A stretch of DNA of 64,000 nucleotides from Streptococcus sp. WM07 (GTDB taxonomy: Bacteria > Bacillota > Bacilli > Lactobacillales > Streptococcaceae), in the NCBI RefSeq assembly GCF_004570525.1, contig NZ_SPPZ01000001.1, positions 1 to 64,000 of the forward strand, read 5' to 3'. The position numbers and the translations under genes are program-made. Positions within the stretch are counted from its first letter, which is position 1, and the number at the start of each line of letters is the position of its first letter. The notes beneath the pieces are model-generated. The model worked only from the letters and a program-made list of their open reading frames with translations, was not told where the DNA came from and did no database searches. This document shows positions 53,365-64,000 of the stretch, piece after piece.

Positions 53365-53372
53365 TATTCGTA
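53365..53372 (-). promoter_or_regulatory. combox (ComX/SigX promoter element) of dprA
   Basis: Minus-strand TACGAATA, the exact streptococcal cin-box core, lies 20 bp before the dprA ATG. The leader would be very short. Confidence 0.8.
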
Positions 53373-53387
53373 TAATGAGATGAAACC

Positions 53388-54146
53388 TTAAAAGTCTTTG
53401 ACAGGAGCGAAGGTCATTCGATGGATCGGACAAGGGCCGAATTGTTGAAGACCGACTAAATGATTGGGGGTTCCATAGCCTACATTTTTAGCGAAATCAT
53501 AACCAGGAAATTCTTTGTCATAGTTCTCCATTAGACGATCTCGTTCTACCTTGGCAATAATACTTGCCGCAGCAATGGATTGACTTCTCGCATCTCCCTT
53601 AATAAGGCTGGTCTGTGCGAGTGGTAAATCCAGCTCCATCGCATCAATTAAAAGGTGATTTGGGACTAGTCCAAGATTTTGAATGGCCTCCTTCATGGCT
53701 ATCTTAGTTGCCTGATAAATATTGACCTGGTCAATAATTCCGGCGTCGACTCGTCCAATACCAATCGCCACTGCTTCTTCTTTAATAATGTCGTAAATTT
53801 GCAATAATTTCTTTTTGGACAATTTTTTAGAATCGTTAATCCCTTGAATACGACTAGTCTGGGGTAAAATGACTGCTGCTGCCAGGACTGGTCCAGCTAG
53901 GGGACCACGACCAACCTCGTCTACTCCTGCTATCCACTGATATCCCTGGGAGTATAAATCTTGCTCTAAACTCATTAATGATTCCAGGCGCTCTTGCTCC
54001 ATCCGTTTTGCTTCCAACTGCTTTCGTTTTTGGAGGAGGAGTTTTTGAACTCCTTGCCGGGAATCTTTTTGTAAATCCAGGAAAAGAGGGTGGTCCAAAC
54101 GGTCCACCCCGAGTAATAAGGATTGAATTTCTTTAATCGTCGCCAT
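53388..54146 (-). CDS. rnhB: ribonuclease HII
   Basis: RNase HII removes ribonucleotides and RNA from RNA/DNA hybrids. The 252 residues have a basic N-terminal extension (about 1-65) and the catalytic domain with [18 protein letters not shown] (Asp and Glu), an Asp in [10 protein letters not shown] and the conserved [13 protein letters not shown]. The start overlaps the end of rbgA by 14 bp, so they are co-transcribed. Confidence 0.95.
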   Translation of the reverse strand: MATIKEIQSLLLGVDRLDHPLFLDLQKDSRQGVQKLLLQKRKQLEAKRMEQERLESLMSLEQDLYSQGYQWIAGVDEVGRGPLAGPVLAAAVILPQTSRIQGINDSKKLSKKKLLQIYDIIKEEAVAIGIGRVDAGIIDQVNIYQATKIAMKEAIQNLGLVPNHLLIDAMELDLPLAQTSLIKGDARSQSIAAASIIAKVERDRLMENYDKEFPGYDFAKNVGYGTPNHLVGLQQFGPCPIHRMTFAPVKDF

Positions 54147-54984
54147 CTAAGTCACCCACCCGATCTAGAGTATAACGGCCTAGTTTTCCATCTCGAATTT
54201 CTTTGACAAAAAGTTGATAAAAGCGATCATAGTCATCTCTGAAACCTAACAGACTAGTTCCATCCATGATATATTCGGGAGTCTCTAAGTCCAGATCAAG
54301 TTTTGGAAATCGCTCCTGTAAACGTTCAGGATAATAGGTTTTAAAGTAATTAAGACCGAAAATAGTGACCTCATCCATGGGGAGCAATTGATCCTTGATA
54401 GCACCTGTTAAAGCTAATTTCAAGGCCACAGTATCATCTTCAAACTTAGGCCAAAGAATCCCAGGTGTGTCTAAAATTTCCAGGTCCTTGTTGGTTCGCA
54501 ACCACTGTTGTCCCTTGGTAACTCCGGGTTTATTACCTGTTACCGCTATTTTTTTACCCGCCAAACGATTCATTAAAGTTGATTTTCCAGCATTAGGAAT
54601 ACCGATAATCATCGTTCGAAGAGTTTGTGTGCGGATACCTCGTTCCTCTTGGCGTTTTAATTTAGCAGCCATAAGGGATTTTGCTGCCTCAGTAACTTTT
54701 TTGACACTAGAAGCCTCTTTGGAATTCAGAGCCAAGACGGTTTTCCCTTGCTTCTCAAAATAAGATCGCCATTCTTGTGTGATCTGTGGATCTGCTAAGT
54801 CTGCCTTGTTAAGGATCAGTAATTGGGGCTTATCACCAACAATTTTTGTCAACATCGGATTTTGACTGGATAGCGGCAAACGTGCATCCACCAAAACCGT
54901 TACAAAATCCACAAACTTTAAACTTTCTTGTACCTGGCGTCTTGCCTTGGACATGTGTCCTGGGAACCATTGAATTGTTGCCAT
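54133..54984 (-). CDS. rbgA: ribosome biogenesis GTPase RbgA/YlqF
   Basis: RbgA is needed for late assembly of the 50S ribosomal subunit. The 283-residue GTPase has circularly permuted motifs: G4 LNKADLAD near residue 58, then G1 [14 protein letters not shown] near 128, and G3 DTPGI near 172. The N-terminus [12 protein letters not shown] is typical. GGAAAGGAA precedes the ATG. It forms an operon with rnhB. Confidence 0.95.
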   Translation of the reverse strand: MATIQWFPGHMSKARRQVQESLKFVDFVTVLVDARLPLSSQNPMLTKIVGDKPQLLILNKADLADPQITQEWRSYFEKQGKTVLALNSKEASSVKKVTEAAKSLMAAKLKRQEERGIRTQTLRTMIIGIPNAGKSTLMNRLAGKKIAVTGNKPGVTKGQQWLRTNKDLEILDTPGILWPKFEDDTVALKLALTGAIKDQLLPMDEVTIFGLNYFKTYYPERLQERFPKLDLDLETPEYIMDGTSLLGFRDDYDRFYQLFVKEIRDGKLGRYTLDRVGDLDGDD

Positions 54985-55245
54985 GTGAGTTCCTTTCCTT
55001 CATAGAATCTGAATGCTTATCGGTGATACTAGCCCAGACTCCTTTTTCATTTACATGAAATTTAGCATACACTATTCCCTGTCTTTCTTCAACCCTATAA
55101 TAGCTAGGTTGCCATTCTTGTGGATCGATTTGTTTAATAACCTCTAAAAAATGATCTCTACTGGAATCTGTTGAAAGAATCATGTAGCTTGAACTTAGTG
55201 ACCAGTATTTCAAGGGATCTAAAGGATCAATCTTCTCTAGAGAAA
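54985..55245 (-). pseudogene. possible gene remnant upstream of rbgA
   Basis: A minus-strand frame of about 80 codons upstream of rbgA reads like protein (SLEKIDPLDPLKYWSLSSSY, then FLEVIKQIDPQEWQPSYYRV and GIVYAKFHVNEKGVWASI). It has no ATG start: the only in-frame candidate is a TTG at 55211-55213, and an in-frame stop lies a little upstream. It continues out of register into rbgA, where it cannot be real. I interpret it as a decayed gene or a very weakly expressed small protein; I do not recognise the family. Confidence 0.35.
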
Positions 55246-55540
55246 TAGGACTATTTTTGTTAGCCTTATCTAAATTTTTTCCTTATTATCTAGATATCTA
55301 ATTTTAGTTGAAGGTTTCTTTCTTCTACATTTATATTCATTAAATTTCAAATTCGGATTTTGTCAATTCTCTTTGATGAAGCTATGGATTACGTACGATG
55401 TACACTTCATTGAGCATATTCAACAGGTCTACCAGATCTGTTGAACTATCTACATCAGCTTTCCTTAATATCTTTTGAAATGTTTCTAGTAGTCTGATTT
55501 TGAGATTAGTTTTGTATTATTTATTCCAAAACCAATAACA
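55246..55540. other. intergenic stretch without gene
   Basis: AT-rich sequence with one perfect 8-bp inverted repeat TTCAACAG/CTGTTGAA (about 55418-55444, 11-nt spacer). It has no T run and no open frame. Nothing else is recognised. Confidence 0.45.
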
Positions 55541-55542
55541 TT

Positions 55543-55585
55543 AAAAAGCATCCCTTCGTTAGTATTCATATAACGTTTGGGATGC
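55543..55585 (-). terminator. terminator of the ntp operon
   Basis: On the minus strand GCATCCC-aaa-CGTTA pairs with TAACG-aa-GGGATGC, followed by five T residues, about 60 bp past ntpD. Confidence 0.87.
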
Positions 55586-55647
55586 ATCAGAAGCTATCAC
55601 TTACAAATATCATCTGTTACCTTTACGAATAGGTAATCTACTTAGGA

Positions 55648-56265
55648 TTATTTAACTTTCATAATACGTACTAAATTCGATCGTTCAGCTTCTTCTAACT
55701 TTAGCTCAATATAATGAATTGTTTCTTCAAGGTTTGGAATTATAGAATATTCTAAGCCGTTAACTCTACGTCGTGTTTTTTCAATATCATCTGCTAGTAA
55801 CTGACAACTTTTTTCAATCTCTGCTAAACGTAATAATTTATCAACATGATTACTTATATTTTGAAAAACAGCATCCATGTCAGCATTCGAGGCACGGTAA
55901 CTGTATTCCCTTGTATCTAATGCAGTACTCTCCTGAATAGTTGGAAAAACCTTGGGTACTGTAACTCCCATAATTGTATCCTGTTCCGCATAAAACGTCA
56001 TTTCCTCTGGAAAAGTCAAAAAAAGTTCATCTACTACAAGAGGATTCAACTGTGCTTTAGCAAGAAGGAAATCTTTCATTATATTCTCTAAAAAATTTTC
56101 TACGTCCTTTCTTAAACGATAGTTTTCTCGAACTAAACAGATAAAGCGTCTCATCAATTCATCACGTTTATCTTTAAGTAATTTATGCCCTCGTTTAGGT
56201 GTAGTTAATCTTTCTTTTAAATGATGTAATTCCATACGAGTTGGTTTAACATTCAAACGTGTCAT
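55648..56265 (-). CDS. ntpD: V-type ATPase subunit D
   Basis: Subunit D (205 residues) is the central rotor shaft of the V1 part. It is nearly all helical, with long coiled coils at both ends ([20 protein letters not shown] and [21 protein letters not shown]), as expected. It is the last gene of the operon, 19 bp after ntpB, before a strong terminator. The N-terminal [14 protein letters not shown] is a family mark. Confidence 0.94.
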   Translation of the reverse strand: MTRLNVKPTRMELHHLKERLTTPKRGHKLLKDKRDELMRRFICLVRENYRLRKDVENFLENIMKDFLLAKAQLNPLVVDELFLTFPEEMTFYAEQDTIMGVTVPKVFPTIQESTALDTREYSYRASNADMDAVFQNISNHVDKLLRLAEIEKSCQLLADDIEKTRRRVNGLEYSIIPNLEETIHYIELKLEEAERSNLVRIMKVK

Positions 56266-56284
56266 AAGAGCCTCCTATCAGAAT

Positions 56285-57667
56285 TTATTCTATTTTGGGC
56301 AGATAACGCTCAAGCATGTTATCTTTGATACGTTTCAGTTCTGTTTTTGGCAAAATAGATAGCAACTGCCATCCTAAATCTAACGTTTCCTCAATTGTTC
56401 TATTGGTATAGAAACCTTGATTTATATATTCCTCTTCAAATGCTTTAGTAAATTTCACATATAATTTGTCAGTATTTGATAATGCTGAATCACCCAATAC
56501 TACTGCTAGTTCTTCTATTTTTTTACCTTGTGCATAGGCTGCAAAGAGTTGATTCATAGTAGCCGCATGGTCTTCACGGGTCTTACCTTCACCAGAGCCT
56601 TTATCTTTTAGACGGGATAGAGAAGGTAGGACACTGATAGGAGGTTGATAACCTTTATGGTATAATTCATGTCCTAAAATAATCTGTCCTTCTGTTATAT
56701 AACCTGTCAAATCAGGAATAGGATGAGTGATATCATCTTCAGGCATTGTCAGAATCGGAATTTGTGTGACGGATCCTTTTTTACCAACTAGTCTTCCTGC
56801 ACGTTCATAAAGTGTTGATAAATTTGTATAAAGATATCCCGGATAACCACGTCTGCCAGGTACCTCGCGTCTAGCGGCAGAAACTTCACGTAAAGCCTCA
56901 CAATAATTTGTCATATCTGTCATGATGACCAAGACATGCATATCTTTTTCATAAGCTAAATATTCTGCAGTTGTTAATGCAATCCTTGGTGTCGCAATAC
57001 GCTCAATTGCAGGGTCATTGGCTAAATTCATAAATAAAACAGAACGTTCAATAGCACCTGTCTTTCGTAAATCTTCCATGAAGAAATTTGCTTCCTCAAA
57101 TGTAATCCCCATAGCTGCAAAGACAACAGCAAAATTTTCATCAGTATTCAATACCGTGGCCTGACGAGCGATTTGTGCAGCCAATTCATTGTGAGGTAAA
57201 CCTGAACCAGAAAAAACCGGTAACTTTTGTCCACGTACTAAAGTATTCAAATGATCGATTGCCGATATGCCTGTTTGAATAAATTCATCTGGGTAGTCAC
57301 GAGAAACTGGATTAATTGCTTGTCCATCAATATCAAGATATTTTTCAGGGATTAGTTCTGGACCACCATCTATCACTCTTCCCATCCCATTAAAAATACG
57401 TCCCACCATATCTTCTGATACTGCTATTTCAAGGGGGTGTCCTGTAAATCTAACTTTAGTTTTATCAAGATTTATACCACTAGAACCTTCAAATAATTGG
57501 ACAACTGCTTTGTCCTCATGTACCTCAAGAACTTGTCCTCTACGTATTTCTCCGGTTTGTAACTGAATTGTAACTAGTTCATTATAGTGGACACCTTGAA
57601 TATCTTCAACAATCATTAAGGGACCGACAACTTCACTTACTGTTCGATATTCTTTGATAACGTTCAT
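56285..57667 (-). CDS. ntpB: V-type ATPase subunit B
   Basis: Subunit B (460 residues) is the non-catalytic nucleotide-binding-fold subunit alternating with A in the V1 head. It has the family segments [40 protein letters not shown] in place of a working P loop, and [22 protein letters not shown]. It overlaps ntpA by 4 bp, indicating coupled translation in equal amounts. Confidence 0.96.
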   Translation of the reverse strand: MNVIKEYRTVSEVVGPLMIVEDIQGVHYNELVTIQLQTGEIRRGQVLEVHEDKAVVQLFEGSSGINLDKTKVRFTGHPLEIAVSEDMVGRIFNGMGRVIDGGPELIPEKYLDIDGQAINPVSRDYPDEFIQTGISAIDHLNTLVRGQKLPVFSGSGLPHNELAAQIARQATVLNTDENFAVVFAAMGITFEEANFFMEDLRKTGAIERSVLFMNLANDPAIERIATPRIALTTAEYLAYEKDMHVLVIMTDMTNYCEALREVSAARREVPGRRGYPGYLYTNLSTLYERAGRLVGKKGSVTQIPILTMPEDDITHPIPDLTGYITEGQIILGHELYHKGYQPPISVLPSLSRLKDKGSGEGKTREDHAATMNQLFAAYAQGKKIEELAVVLGDSALSNTDKLYVKFTKAFEEEYINQGFYTNRTIEETLDLGWQLLSILPKTELKRIKDNMLERYLPKIE

Positions 57668-59445
57668 TCAGATACCCCTCCTTTTTCAACAATTTTTTGG
57701 ATTGTTGTTGTTATTAGATCCGCTAACGCTGTGATATCTACTAGTCGATCTTCTCCAATATATTTGCTTCTAGCCATTTTATCTCTAAGCTCTATTGTTC
57801 CTGTCATCAATTCATTAAAGTAAGTACCCAGTTCCAAAGCGCGAATTGCCTGATCTGAAAACGTTAGAATATTTGTCAACATAGCATTTTGTTTATCAAA
57901 TGACGTAAATGTATCAACAGTATCAAAGGCATTTTGTTGTAGAAAATCTTCACGAATTTGTTTTGCAATTTCCATCGTTAGACGCTCTTTTTCAGATAAA
58001 GCATCTAATCCAACAAGACGTACAATTTCTTCTAAACTAGATTCTCGCTGCAAATAATTCATAGCACGCTTTACTTTACTAGACCACTGGATTTGTTTCC
58101 CATCATCAATATAGTTTCCAATACTATCCCTGTAGAGAGAGTAAGAAGTCAACCAATTAATAGCAGGAAAATGTCGGCGTTGTGCTAAAGGAGCATCCAA
58201 TCCCCAAAAAACTTTAACAATTCGTAATGTATTTTGGGTAACAGGTTCTGAGATATCCCCACCAGGGGGAGAAACTGCACCAATAGCTGTAATACTTCCC
58301 TCGCGTTTTGGAAAACCTAAAGCTTGTACATATCCAGCTCGTTCATAATATTCAGCAATCCGGCTACCTAGATAAGCTGGATAACCTTCATCACCTGGCA
58401 TCTCTTCTAGACGTCCTGACATTTCACGAAGCGCTTCAGCCCACCGAGATGTTGAATCTGCCATAATCGCTACAGAATATCCCATATCTCTGAAATATTC
58501 AGCAATTGTGATCCCTGTATAAATAGAGGCTTCTCGAGCGGCAACAGGCATATTAGAAGTATTTGCAATCAGTACTGTCCGTTGCATAATAGAGTGTCCC
58601 GTATTAGGATCAATTAATTCTGGAAATTCATTTAAAACATCTGTCATCTCATTTCCACGTTCTCCACAACCTACATAGATTACAATATCTACATTTGCAA
58701 ATTTAGCGATCTGATGTTGTACAACTGTTTTTCCAGCTCCAAATGGACCAGGTACTGCTGCTGCTCCACCTTTAGTCACTGGAAAAAAGGTATCAATGAC
58801 ACGTTGTCCTGTAATCAATGGTTCTTTAGGTATGAGACGCTTACCAACAGGCCTAGCTTTACGGACAGCCCATTTTTGCATGAGGGTTCCTTCATATACT
58901 CCGCCAGTATCCAAATCAATCTCATAAATCACATCATCAACTGTAAAATTTCCAGCCTTAATGCTTCTCAATGTCCCTGAAATTCCATATGGAACCATGA
59001 TTTTATGCATAATAACCGTAGTTTCCTCAACAGTTCCTAGTATGTCACCAGCAGATACACTCGCCCCCACAGATACACTCGGTTCAAAACACCATAATTT
59101 CTCACGATCAAGGCTTGCAACAGATACTCCTCTTACTAAAAAATCATCTTGTGTCTGTGCTCTAAATCGTTCCAATGGACGTTGAATTCCATCAAACATC
59201 TCGGAGATTAACCCTGGTCCTAGCTCTACAGATAGGGGGGTACCTGTTGTTATTACAGGCTCTCCTGGAGCAAGACCGGATGTTTCTTCATAGACTTGGA
59301 TGGAAGCTTTATCGCGCCTCATTTCAATAATTTCACCAATCAGCCCTAAATGACCAACTTGACAAATATCTTGTATATTAGCTTCATGCATTCCCTCTGC
59401 TACAACTAGAGGACCAGAAACCGTTACGATCTTCCCTTGACTCAA
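57664..59445 (-). CDS. ntpA: V-type ATPase catalytic subunit A
   Basis: Subunit A (593 residues) hydrolyses ATP. The P loop is [13 protein letters not shown] near residue 232, with Walker B and arginine regions following ([20 protein letters not shown]). The long non-homologous insert typical of A subunits, absent from F-type beta, lies at about 110-190. The ATG has AAGGAGG upstream. Its end overlaps the ntpB start. Confidence 0.97.
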   Translation of the reverse strand: MSQGKIVTVSGPLVVAEGMHEANIQDICQVGHLGLIGEIIEMRRDKASIQVYEETSGLAPGEPVITTGTPLSVELGPGLISEMFDGIQRPLERFRAQTQDDFLVRGVSVASLDREKLWCFEPSVSVGASVSAGDILGTVEETTVIMHKIMVPYGISGTLRSIKAGNFTVDDVIYEIDLDTGGVYEGTLMQKWAVRKARPVGKRLIPKEPLITGQRVIDTFFPVTKGGAAAVPGPFGAGKTVVQHQIAKFANVDIVIYVGCGERGNEMTDVLNEFPELIDPNTGHSIMQRTVLIANTSNMPVAAREASIYTGITIAEYFRDMGYSVAIMADSTSRWAEALREMSGRLEEMPGDEGYPAYLGSRIAEYYERAGYVQALGFPKREGSITAIGAVSPPGGDISEPVTQNTLRIVKVFWGLDAPLAQRRHFPAINWLTSYSLYRDSIGNYIDDGKQIQWSSKVKRAMNYLQRESSLEEIVRLVGLDALSEKERLTMEIAKQIREDFLQQNAFDTVDTFTSFDKQNAMLTNILTFSDQAIRALELGTYFNELMTGTIELRDKMARSKYIGEDRLVDITALADLITTTIQKIVEKGGVSE

Positions 59446-59492
59446 TGTTATCCTCCTTACTAAAAATATATAGCTAGCCTATATAATATCTG

Positions 59493-59813
59493 TTATAAAA
59501 TATTTTGACCGACAGCTCTTTCAACATATGTTTCTACATAATTAAGAGCTAGACCTAGACTCCCCTCTTGCGTTGGTATTGGAATAATAGCAGGCAAAAA
59601 CTGTTGATTATAATATTCCACAACATCTGCTATATCATGCATAAGATCTTCTGTAATATAGATAATTCCATAATTATTTTGTACTAATTGTCTAACCCTA
59701 TCGCGTGCTTCTTTAGGATTCTTGACAGGAAAAATTTCAAAACCAATGAACCGAAAAAGGAGAATCGAATCACGTTGACCTACCACTGCAATTTTGTATT
59801 GTTTATCGTCCAT
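59493..59813 (-). CDS. ntpG: V-type ATPase subunit F
   Basis: The 106-residue protein is the small rotor subunit bound to D (called NtpG in Enterococcus, F in general nomenclature). It has the Rossmann-like pattern AVVGQRDSILLFRFIGFEIF and NYGIIYITEDLMHD of the family. It overlaps the end of ntpC by 11 bp. Confidence 0.9.
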   Translation of the reverse strand: MDDKQYKIAVVGQRDSILLFRFIGFEIFPVKNPKEARDRVRQLVQNNYGIIYITEDLMHDIADVVEYYNQQFLPAIIPIPTQEGSLGLALNYVETYVERAVGQNIL

Positions 59814-60807
59814 ACATAGGTCTCATCCTTTCTGCTACTCTATCTATATCGATATGATTATGATGGCTAGATATAATTAGACGTAAATTTTTTACTTCAA
59901 ATTCTCGTCTGAGTAAATAGCGAGCTAATGGAATTGGACCATCTAGTTCTTCTATTTGATTTTCTAGATATTTAGCAATAAACATATCAGAAAGGTATTC
60001 TAGCTCGACTATAGAAATCGTCGATTGACGAATCTTATCTTCAAAAAAAAGTAGTTCTTCGTCGATATAGCTGTTGAGTTGTTGAAACCAATTAATTAAT
60101 TCATCATTTTCAATCATTTTTATAATAGATCTAGCTGGTAGACTTCCCTCATCGGATAATATTTGATAAATTGCATTTGAGGTTTTCCCTTGGTTGAAAG
60201 CTCGTTTTACACTAATAATGTTATAAAAATCAATTAGTATTACAACTATTTCTTGAAATAGGCGGGGTAACTTTAATGACAATTTTTTAAGGTGTTTAAA
60301 ATATGCTAGATCAACACCTACTTCTAGTATATAGCTATTCTGATAGGTTAAATACATTGACCAGATAGTACCTATTTCCTCAACTATATCAGACTCTAAA
60401 ACATCTGAATGCAGTGTCTGTACTAGATGAGCCAGTTCATCCTGTCCTTCGGAACCAATTGGGATAAGTAAGGGCGAAAGATCTTGACCTAACATTTTTG
60501 CTTTTAACAATATTTTTAAATTATGATAGACATAAAATAATGCAAAGATAGATACTAGATCTCTATCAGGACTTTCTTCAAAAGCCCACCGATACTCTCT
60601 GATTAAAGCTGTCCTCAACTTATTCTCAGTGGTTTCTAAACATTCTAAATCACTCATTTGTAAATCATATACACTACCTGCTAATAAACTAGCAATAGTG
60701 TTCATAGATTCTGCTTGTAAGAGTTTATGAAAGGTTTCTTGGGTTAGAAAATCCTGTTCTTTTACCGAAATAGTAATATTAATTTCTGAAAAGTCCTTAG
60801 TATTCAT
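59803..60807 (-). CDS. ntpC: V-type ATPase subunit C
   Basis: Subunit C/d (334 residues) links the central shaft to the membrane ring. It is helical and contains three similar segments with YLxxxF/Y-type patterns (e.g. NLKILLKAKMLGQDLSPLL, YNIISVKRAFNQGK, EVKNLRLIISSHHNHI). The C-terminus ends near MRPMYGR. It lies between ntpE and ntpG, with a 40-bp gap to ntpE. Confidence 0.92.
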   Translation of the reverse strand: MNTKDFSEINITISVKEQDFLTQETFHKLLQAESMNTIASLLAGSVYDLQMSDLECLETTENKLRTALIREYRWAFEESPDRDLVSIFALFYVYHNLKILLKAKMLGQDLSPLLIPIGSEGQDELAHLVQTLHSDVLESDIVEEIGTIWSMYLTYQNSYILEVGVDLAYFKHLKKLSLKLPRLFQEIVVILIDFYNIISVKRAFNQGKTSNAIYQILSDEGSLPARSIIKMIENDELINWFQQLNSYIDEELLFFEDKIRQSTISIVELEYLSDMFIAKYLENQIEELDGPIPLARYLLRREFEVKNLRLIISSHHNHIDIDRVAERMRPMYGR

Positions 60808-60847
60808 TTATTTTCACTCAACCTCCTTTCGTCTCGTTAATCTGTTA

Positions 60848-61429
60848 TCAATTTGGAAATATAGCGTGAGCAATTCTTGAATGATCCTTCTCATAAATAG
60901 AAGTAATTAATTCACGATACAAATAGGTATCATCAATCCTCCCAGTTGTCACTAGAAAACCAGCTTCATGAGGAATAGCTTGATGACTAAATTGTATTTT
61001 TGGATATTTGAGTTTCAAGCTCTCAAATGCTCTTTCCGATATTTTTTGTAAACTTATATCTCCAAAAAAGACAGTGACAGATTGATCTGCATACTTCTGT
61101 AAGACAGAACTTACAAAGGTTAACTCCTCTTCTACTGACCAATTACACATAGTTTGATAGGCATCCTCGAATAACTCTTGTAAAATAGCTTGTTTAGCAG
61201 CTAGCATTGATTGCCTTTCTTCATTTTTGAGCTGCTGACATTCAACCTGCTGTTGTTGTTTGAGTATTTTTTGTTTCAGTTGCCATTCAGCTGTGATTTT
61301 AGCCATCAAGTCAGATTTTTTCTTTTCAAACTGTACTTTAATGATCGCTTGATGCTCTTGTAATGCCTGTTGCCCTCTTTGTTGGGCTTTCTCTAAAATA
61401 GATTTTCGCAATCCCTCAATGTCAGACAC
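60848..61429 (-). CDS. ntpE: V-type ATPase subunit E
   Basis: Subunit E (193 residues) is part of the peripheral stalk. The N-terminal half is a long charged helix (EKAQQRGQQALQEHQAIIK and KQQQQVECQQLKNEE) and the C-terminal half a small alpha/beta domain. Composition and position between ntpK and ntpC support the call. Confidence 0.9.
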   Translation of the reverse strand: MSDIEGLRKSILEKAQQRGQQALQEHQAIIKVQFEKKKSDLMAKITAEWQLKQKILKQQQQVECQQLKNEERQSMLAAKQAILQELFEDAYQTMCNWSVEEELTFVSSVLQKYADQSVTVFFGDISLQKISERAFESLKLKYPKIQFSHQAIPHEAGFLVTTGRIDDTYLYRELITSIYEKDHSRIAHAIFPN

Positions 61430-61456
61430 ATTATCACCTCTTCTATCAATCCTATA

Positions 61457-61936
<480 letters not shown>

Positions 61937-63940
61937 TTAATGTTCCTCCGATTGTTGTTTGAGATGAATATATTTTTCCGATGTCTTTAAAGGTGAGAAG
62001 GCTCGACCACGACCTTCATAGAATTTACCAAATAGTTCTACAAAAATTAAACGTGCTCCATGCACATATCCAGATAGCAATGACAAGAAGATATTTATGG
62101 TATGAAGAACTGCAAAAATTAAAATACCTACTGTAAACTTAGAAATTCCTGGAAATAGACCGACAATAAGATTAAAAGCTGAGCCTATACTAGCTCCTGA
62201 TAGACCCAATGCCATTAGACGTGTAAAACTAACTAAATCACCTACATAAGACGAGATATTATAAAGATTAAAAATTCCTTTTCCAATTCCTCTAATTCCC
62301 CTTGCTTGTATTATAGATACGATAATAATTGTTCCAGCATTACAGATAGCTAACCATTTTCCAATAATAGCTAAAGCATCATATTGTCTAATCAAAGAGC
62401 CTATTGCTACGAATAGTAGTCCAACTAATATGAAACACCAAGCAAAGCCCGAAGTATAAGCATCTCCATACTCTCTTTTCCGGATCTTTTGTATACCTCC
62501 AAGGAATAGACCGCTAACAACCGTCATAAAGCCAAAAACTACGGATAATATTAAAATTGTCATAACATCCGTGGTGGTCGAAATTAGATGGAATGGTAAT
62601 TCATAGCCGAAAAAAGAACCATAAATAATCCCCCAGATTCCTACTGAAATACTTAAAATATTAAAAAATTTTAAAAAACGAGTCACTGATTTAGACAAAT
62701 AAAAAATTTTTAATAATCCGAAGGTTAGAATATATAGAAGTATGCCATATCCCAAATCTGCAACCATCATTCCAAAAAATGTAAAATAAAATGGAGCCAA
62801 TATCGGTGTTGGATCTTTTTCATAATATCCAGGTAAAGCATACATTTCTGTCAATAATTCAAACGGCTCAATTAGAGATTTGTTTTCTAACTTAATCGGA
62901 ATCTGAGCCTCATCTTCTACTCTCGAATCAACTTCTATAAGCAACATTGATTGTCCAAAACGTTCAAATAAAGTCGCCTGTAAAAATTGAAAATATTGCT
63001 CTTCAACCCACCCTTGTAATCCTGTAAGGTATGTATTACTAGCTAGATATGTCTTAGTTATTTGTTTGGATACTTGGGTGCGAATATAATCTATTTGGCA
63101 TTTTATATCACTAATCGCTATATGCTCATCAATTAATTGATTTTGTATCAATTCCTTTTCAGAAGTTAGTATCTGAGCTTCCATTTTTAATTGTTTAATC
63201 TTATCTCTTGGTAAGATATCCTCAGAATAGTCAAATTCTACAAAATTCATATCGTTTAAAATATCATCTTGATTATTATCATAGAAGCAAAGAAGTCCGT
63301 ATTCTTTATCCGTGACAAATAATTCCTGGATTTGAATTCCTGTCTCAGACGTTAATTTCTTATATAAATAATCATCTGAAGTCCGCGAAAGTATCCCTAT
63401 CTTCGCTTTTAAAAAATGAAATTTAGCTAATTCCGTTGGTAGAGTATCTAAAGTTTCCCAAGGTTCTAATTTTTCTATTGTAGCTTTCTGACATTCTAAT
63501 TCATTCTCAATCTCTTCTAAACGATGCAATTTCAAGCTAAGCTCTTGTGCTAGAGTTTTTACATGTCCGCTTTCTCCTAACTCTTTTAATTCTGAAAAAG
63601 TTAATTCTCTAGGTTTTGTTCTCAAGCGTTGTACTGTACTTTGATGAGGTAAGTACAAACTCAGCTGTTCACTTAATTTTTCTAGATAACTTTCTTGACT
63701 ATCCAGATAGTCTAGAACTTGATTATCGTGAAGTTCTTGAACATCTTCATATAAGGGAGAATTGTTCATCGTTATTTTAGGTGTTTTTACTTGATTGTTG
63801 TCAAATACTTTTTGCCATGACTCTATTTGTCTAAGATCCTGAATTTCTACAATTTGTAAACTTTGTAAACAGTCAATGAGCTCGTCTAAGTGTTCTTTGC
63901 TAAACAATATAGCTATCTTTTTCATCTGACTAATCGCCAT
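61937..63940 (-). CDS. ntpI: V-type ATPase subunit I (a subunit)
   Basis: Subunit I (667 residues) is the stator that forms the ion path beside the K ring. The N-terminal half (about 1-340) is cytoplasmic with coiled-coil stretches; the C-terminal half has about seven to eight membrane helices (PILAPFYFTFFGMMVADLGYG is the start). A conserved arginine is expected in the penultimate helices (SYVGDLVSFTRLMALGLSGA). Its start overlaps the end of the upstream small subunit by 11 bp. Confidence 0.95.
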   Translation of the reverse strand: MAISQMKKIAILFSKEHLDELIDCLQSLQIVEIQDLRQIESWQKVFDNNQVKTPKITMNNSPLYEDVQELHDNQVLDYLDSQESYLEKLSEQLSLYLPHQSTVQRLRTKPRELTFSELKELGESGHVKTLAQELSLKLHRLEEIENELECQKATIEKLEPWETLDTLPTELAKFHFLKAKIGILSRTSDDYLYKKLTSETGIQIQELFVTDKEYGLLCFYDNNQDDILNDMNFVEFDYSEDILPRDKIKQLKMEAQILTSEKELIQNQLIDEHIAISDIKCQIDYIRTQVSKQITKTYLASNTYLTGLQGWVEEQYFQFLQATLFERFGQSMLLIEVDSRVEDEAQIPIKLENKSLIEPFELLTEMYALPGYYEKDPTPILAPFYFTFFGMMVADLGYGILLYILTFGLLKIFYLSKSVTRFLKFFNILSISVGIWGIIYGSFFGYELPFHLISTTTDVMTILILSVVFGFMTVVSGLFLGGIQKIRKREYGDAYTSGFAWCFILVGLLFVAIGSLIRQYDALAIIGKWLAICNAGTIIIVSIIQARGIRGIGKGIFNLYNISSYVGDLVSFTRLMALGLSGASIGSAFNLIVGLFPGISKFTVGILIFAVLHTINIFLSLLSGYVHGARLIFVELFGKFYEGRGRAFSPLKTSEKYIHLKQQSEEH

Positions 63941-64000
63941 AATACTCTACCACCCTGCTTACGATTTGTTGGACAAATTCTTTTCTCCTATATTCAGAAA
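63930..64000 (-). CDS. V-type ATPase small stalk subunit, C-terminal part only
   Basis: The minus-strand frame entering at the window edge reads SEYRRKEFVQQIVSRVVEYYGD and stops at 63930-63932, overlapping the ntpI start. This fits the C-terminus of the small coiled-coil subunit (NtpF/AtpH type) that usually leads the operon in streptococci. The rest lies outside the window. Confidence 0.6.
   Translation of the reverse strand, partial: SEYRRKEFVQQIVSRVVEYYGD

Noticed and set aside
54395..54763. 122-codon plus-strand frame inside rbgA
   Set aside because: Shadow of the rbgA coding sequence in another frame; no start signals and no family features.
54833..54984. Continuation of the upstream frame into rbgA
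   Set aside because: The overlapping part is out of register with RbgA, whose GTPase motifs are clear; only the upstream part could be a remnant.

Overview
The window is chromosomal DNA of a low-GC Gram-positive coccus, almost certainly a Streptococcus. The XerS recombinase sits directly beside a difSL-like site. DprA is preceded by a ComX-type combox (TACGAATA). The acetoin/pyruvate dehydrogenase operon has the streptococcal arrangement with the lipoyl domain on E3. GuaA, TopA and Ffh are streptococcal in sequence, and a complete V-type ATPase operon is present. I cannot name the species; the region resembles the sanguinis/suis part of the genus.

Layout. 1-214 is the start of an IS630-like transposase cut by the window edge. 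259-5570 holds pgm, the coaB-coaC-pantothenate transporter operon and divergent fhs. 5575-6115 is a small ATP-cone gene behind a structured leader RNA ending in a terminator. About 6120-22000 is a complete ethanolamine-utilisation (eut) bacterial microcompartment locus: signal transduction, lyase, reactivase, six shell proteins, aldehyde and alcohol dehydrogenases, a PduL phosphotransacylase, transporter and cobalamin adenosyltransferases. 22012-24450 encodes an Old Yellow Enzyme-type reductase and a lipoprotein HAD phosphatase. 24606-29013 is a BceAB-type ABC transporter with its two-component system. 29303-31849 has tandem repeats, guaA and a GntR regulator; 31946-34563 has ylxM, ffh and a LemA-like protein; 34789-38297 has a TcaA-like protein, an L,D-carboxypeptidase lipoprotein and a nuclease. 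difSL and xerS lie at 38561-39710. From there every gene is on the minus strand: an immunity-like protein, lplA, the acetoin/pyruvate dehydrogenase operon, two esterases with an ATP-grasp ligase, trmFO, topA, dprA, rnhB, rbgA and the ntp V-ATPase operon.

How the eut genes work together. EutH takes up ethanolamine. EutBC, kept active by EutA and supplied with adenosylcobalamin by adenosyltransferases, cleaves it to acetaldehyde and ammonia inside a shell of EutS, EutL, EutM, EutK-like and EutN proteins. EutE makes acetyl-CoA, EutG makes ethanol, and a PduL-type enzyme makes acetyl phosphate. No cobalamin synthesis genes are visible, so B12 is presumably taken up.

Regulation can be read from the DNA. 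EutW (kinase) and EutV (ANTAR response regulator) are encoded here. Dual-hairpin motifs with ANNGNN hexaloops precede eutP, eutG and eutA, and in the eutP and eutA leaders they are mutually exclusive with intrinsic terminators. On the opposite strand, between pduO and eutG, lies a predicted RNA of about 320 nt with an adenosylcobalamin aptamer, an ANTAR dual hairpin and a terminator. This is the architecture of EutX/Rli55, the RNA that sequesters EutV when B12 is absent. A cre-like site lies inside the eutG promoter, suggesting catabolite control.

The switch of gene orientation at difSL/xerS shows that the window spans the chromosome terminus. All functional statements are read by eye from sequence and family knowledge; no database search was run.
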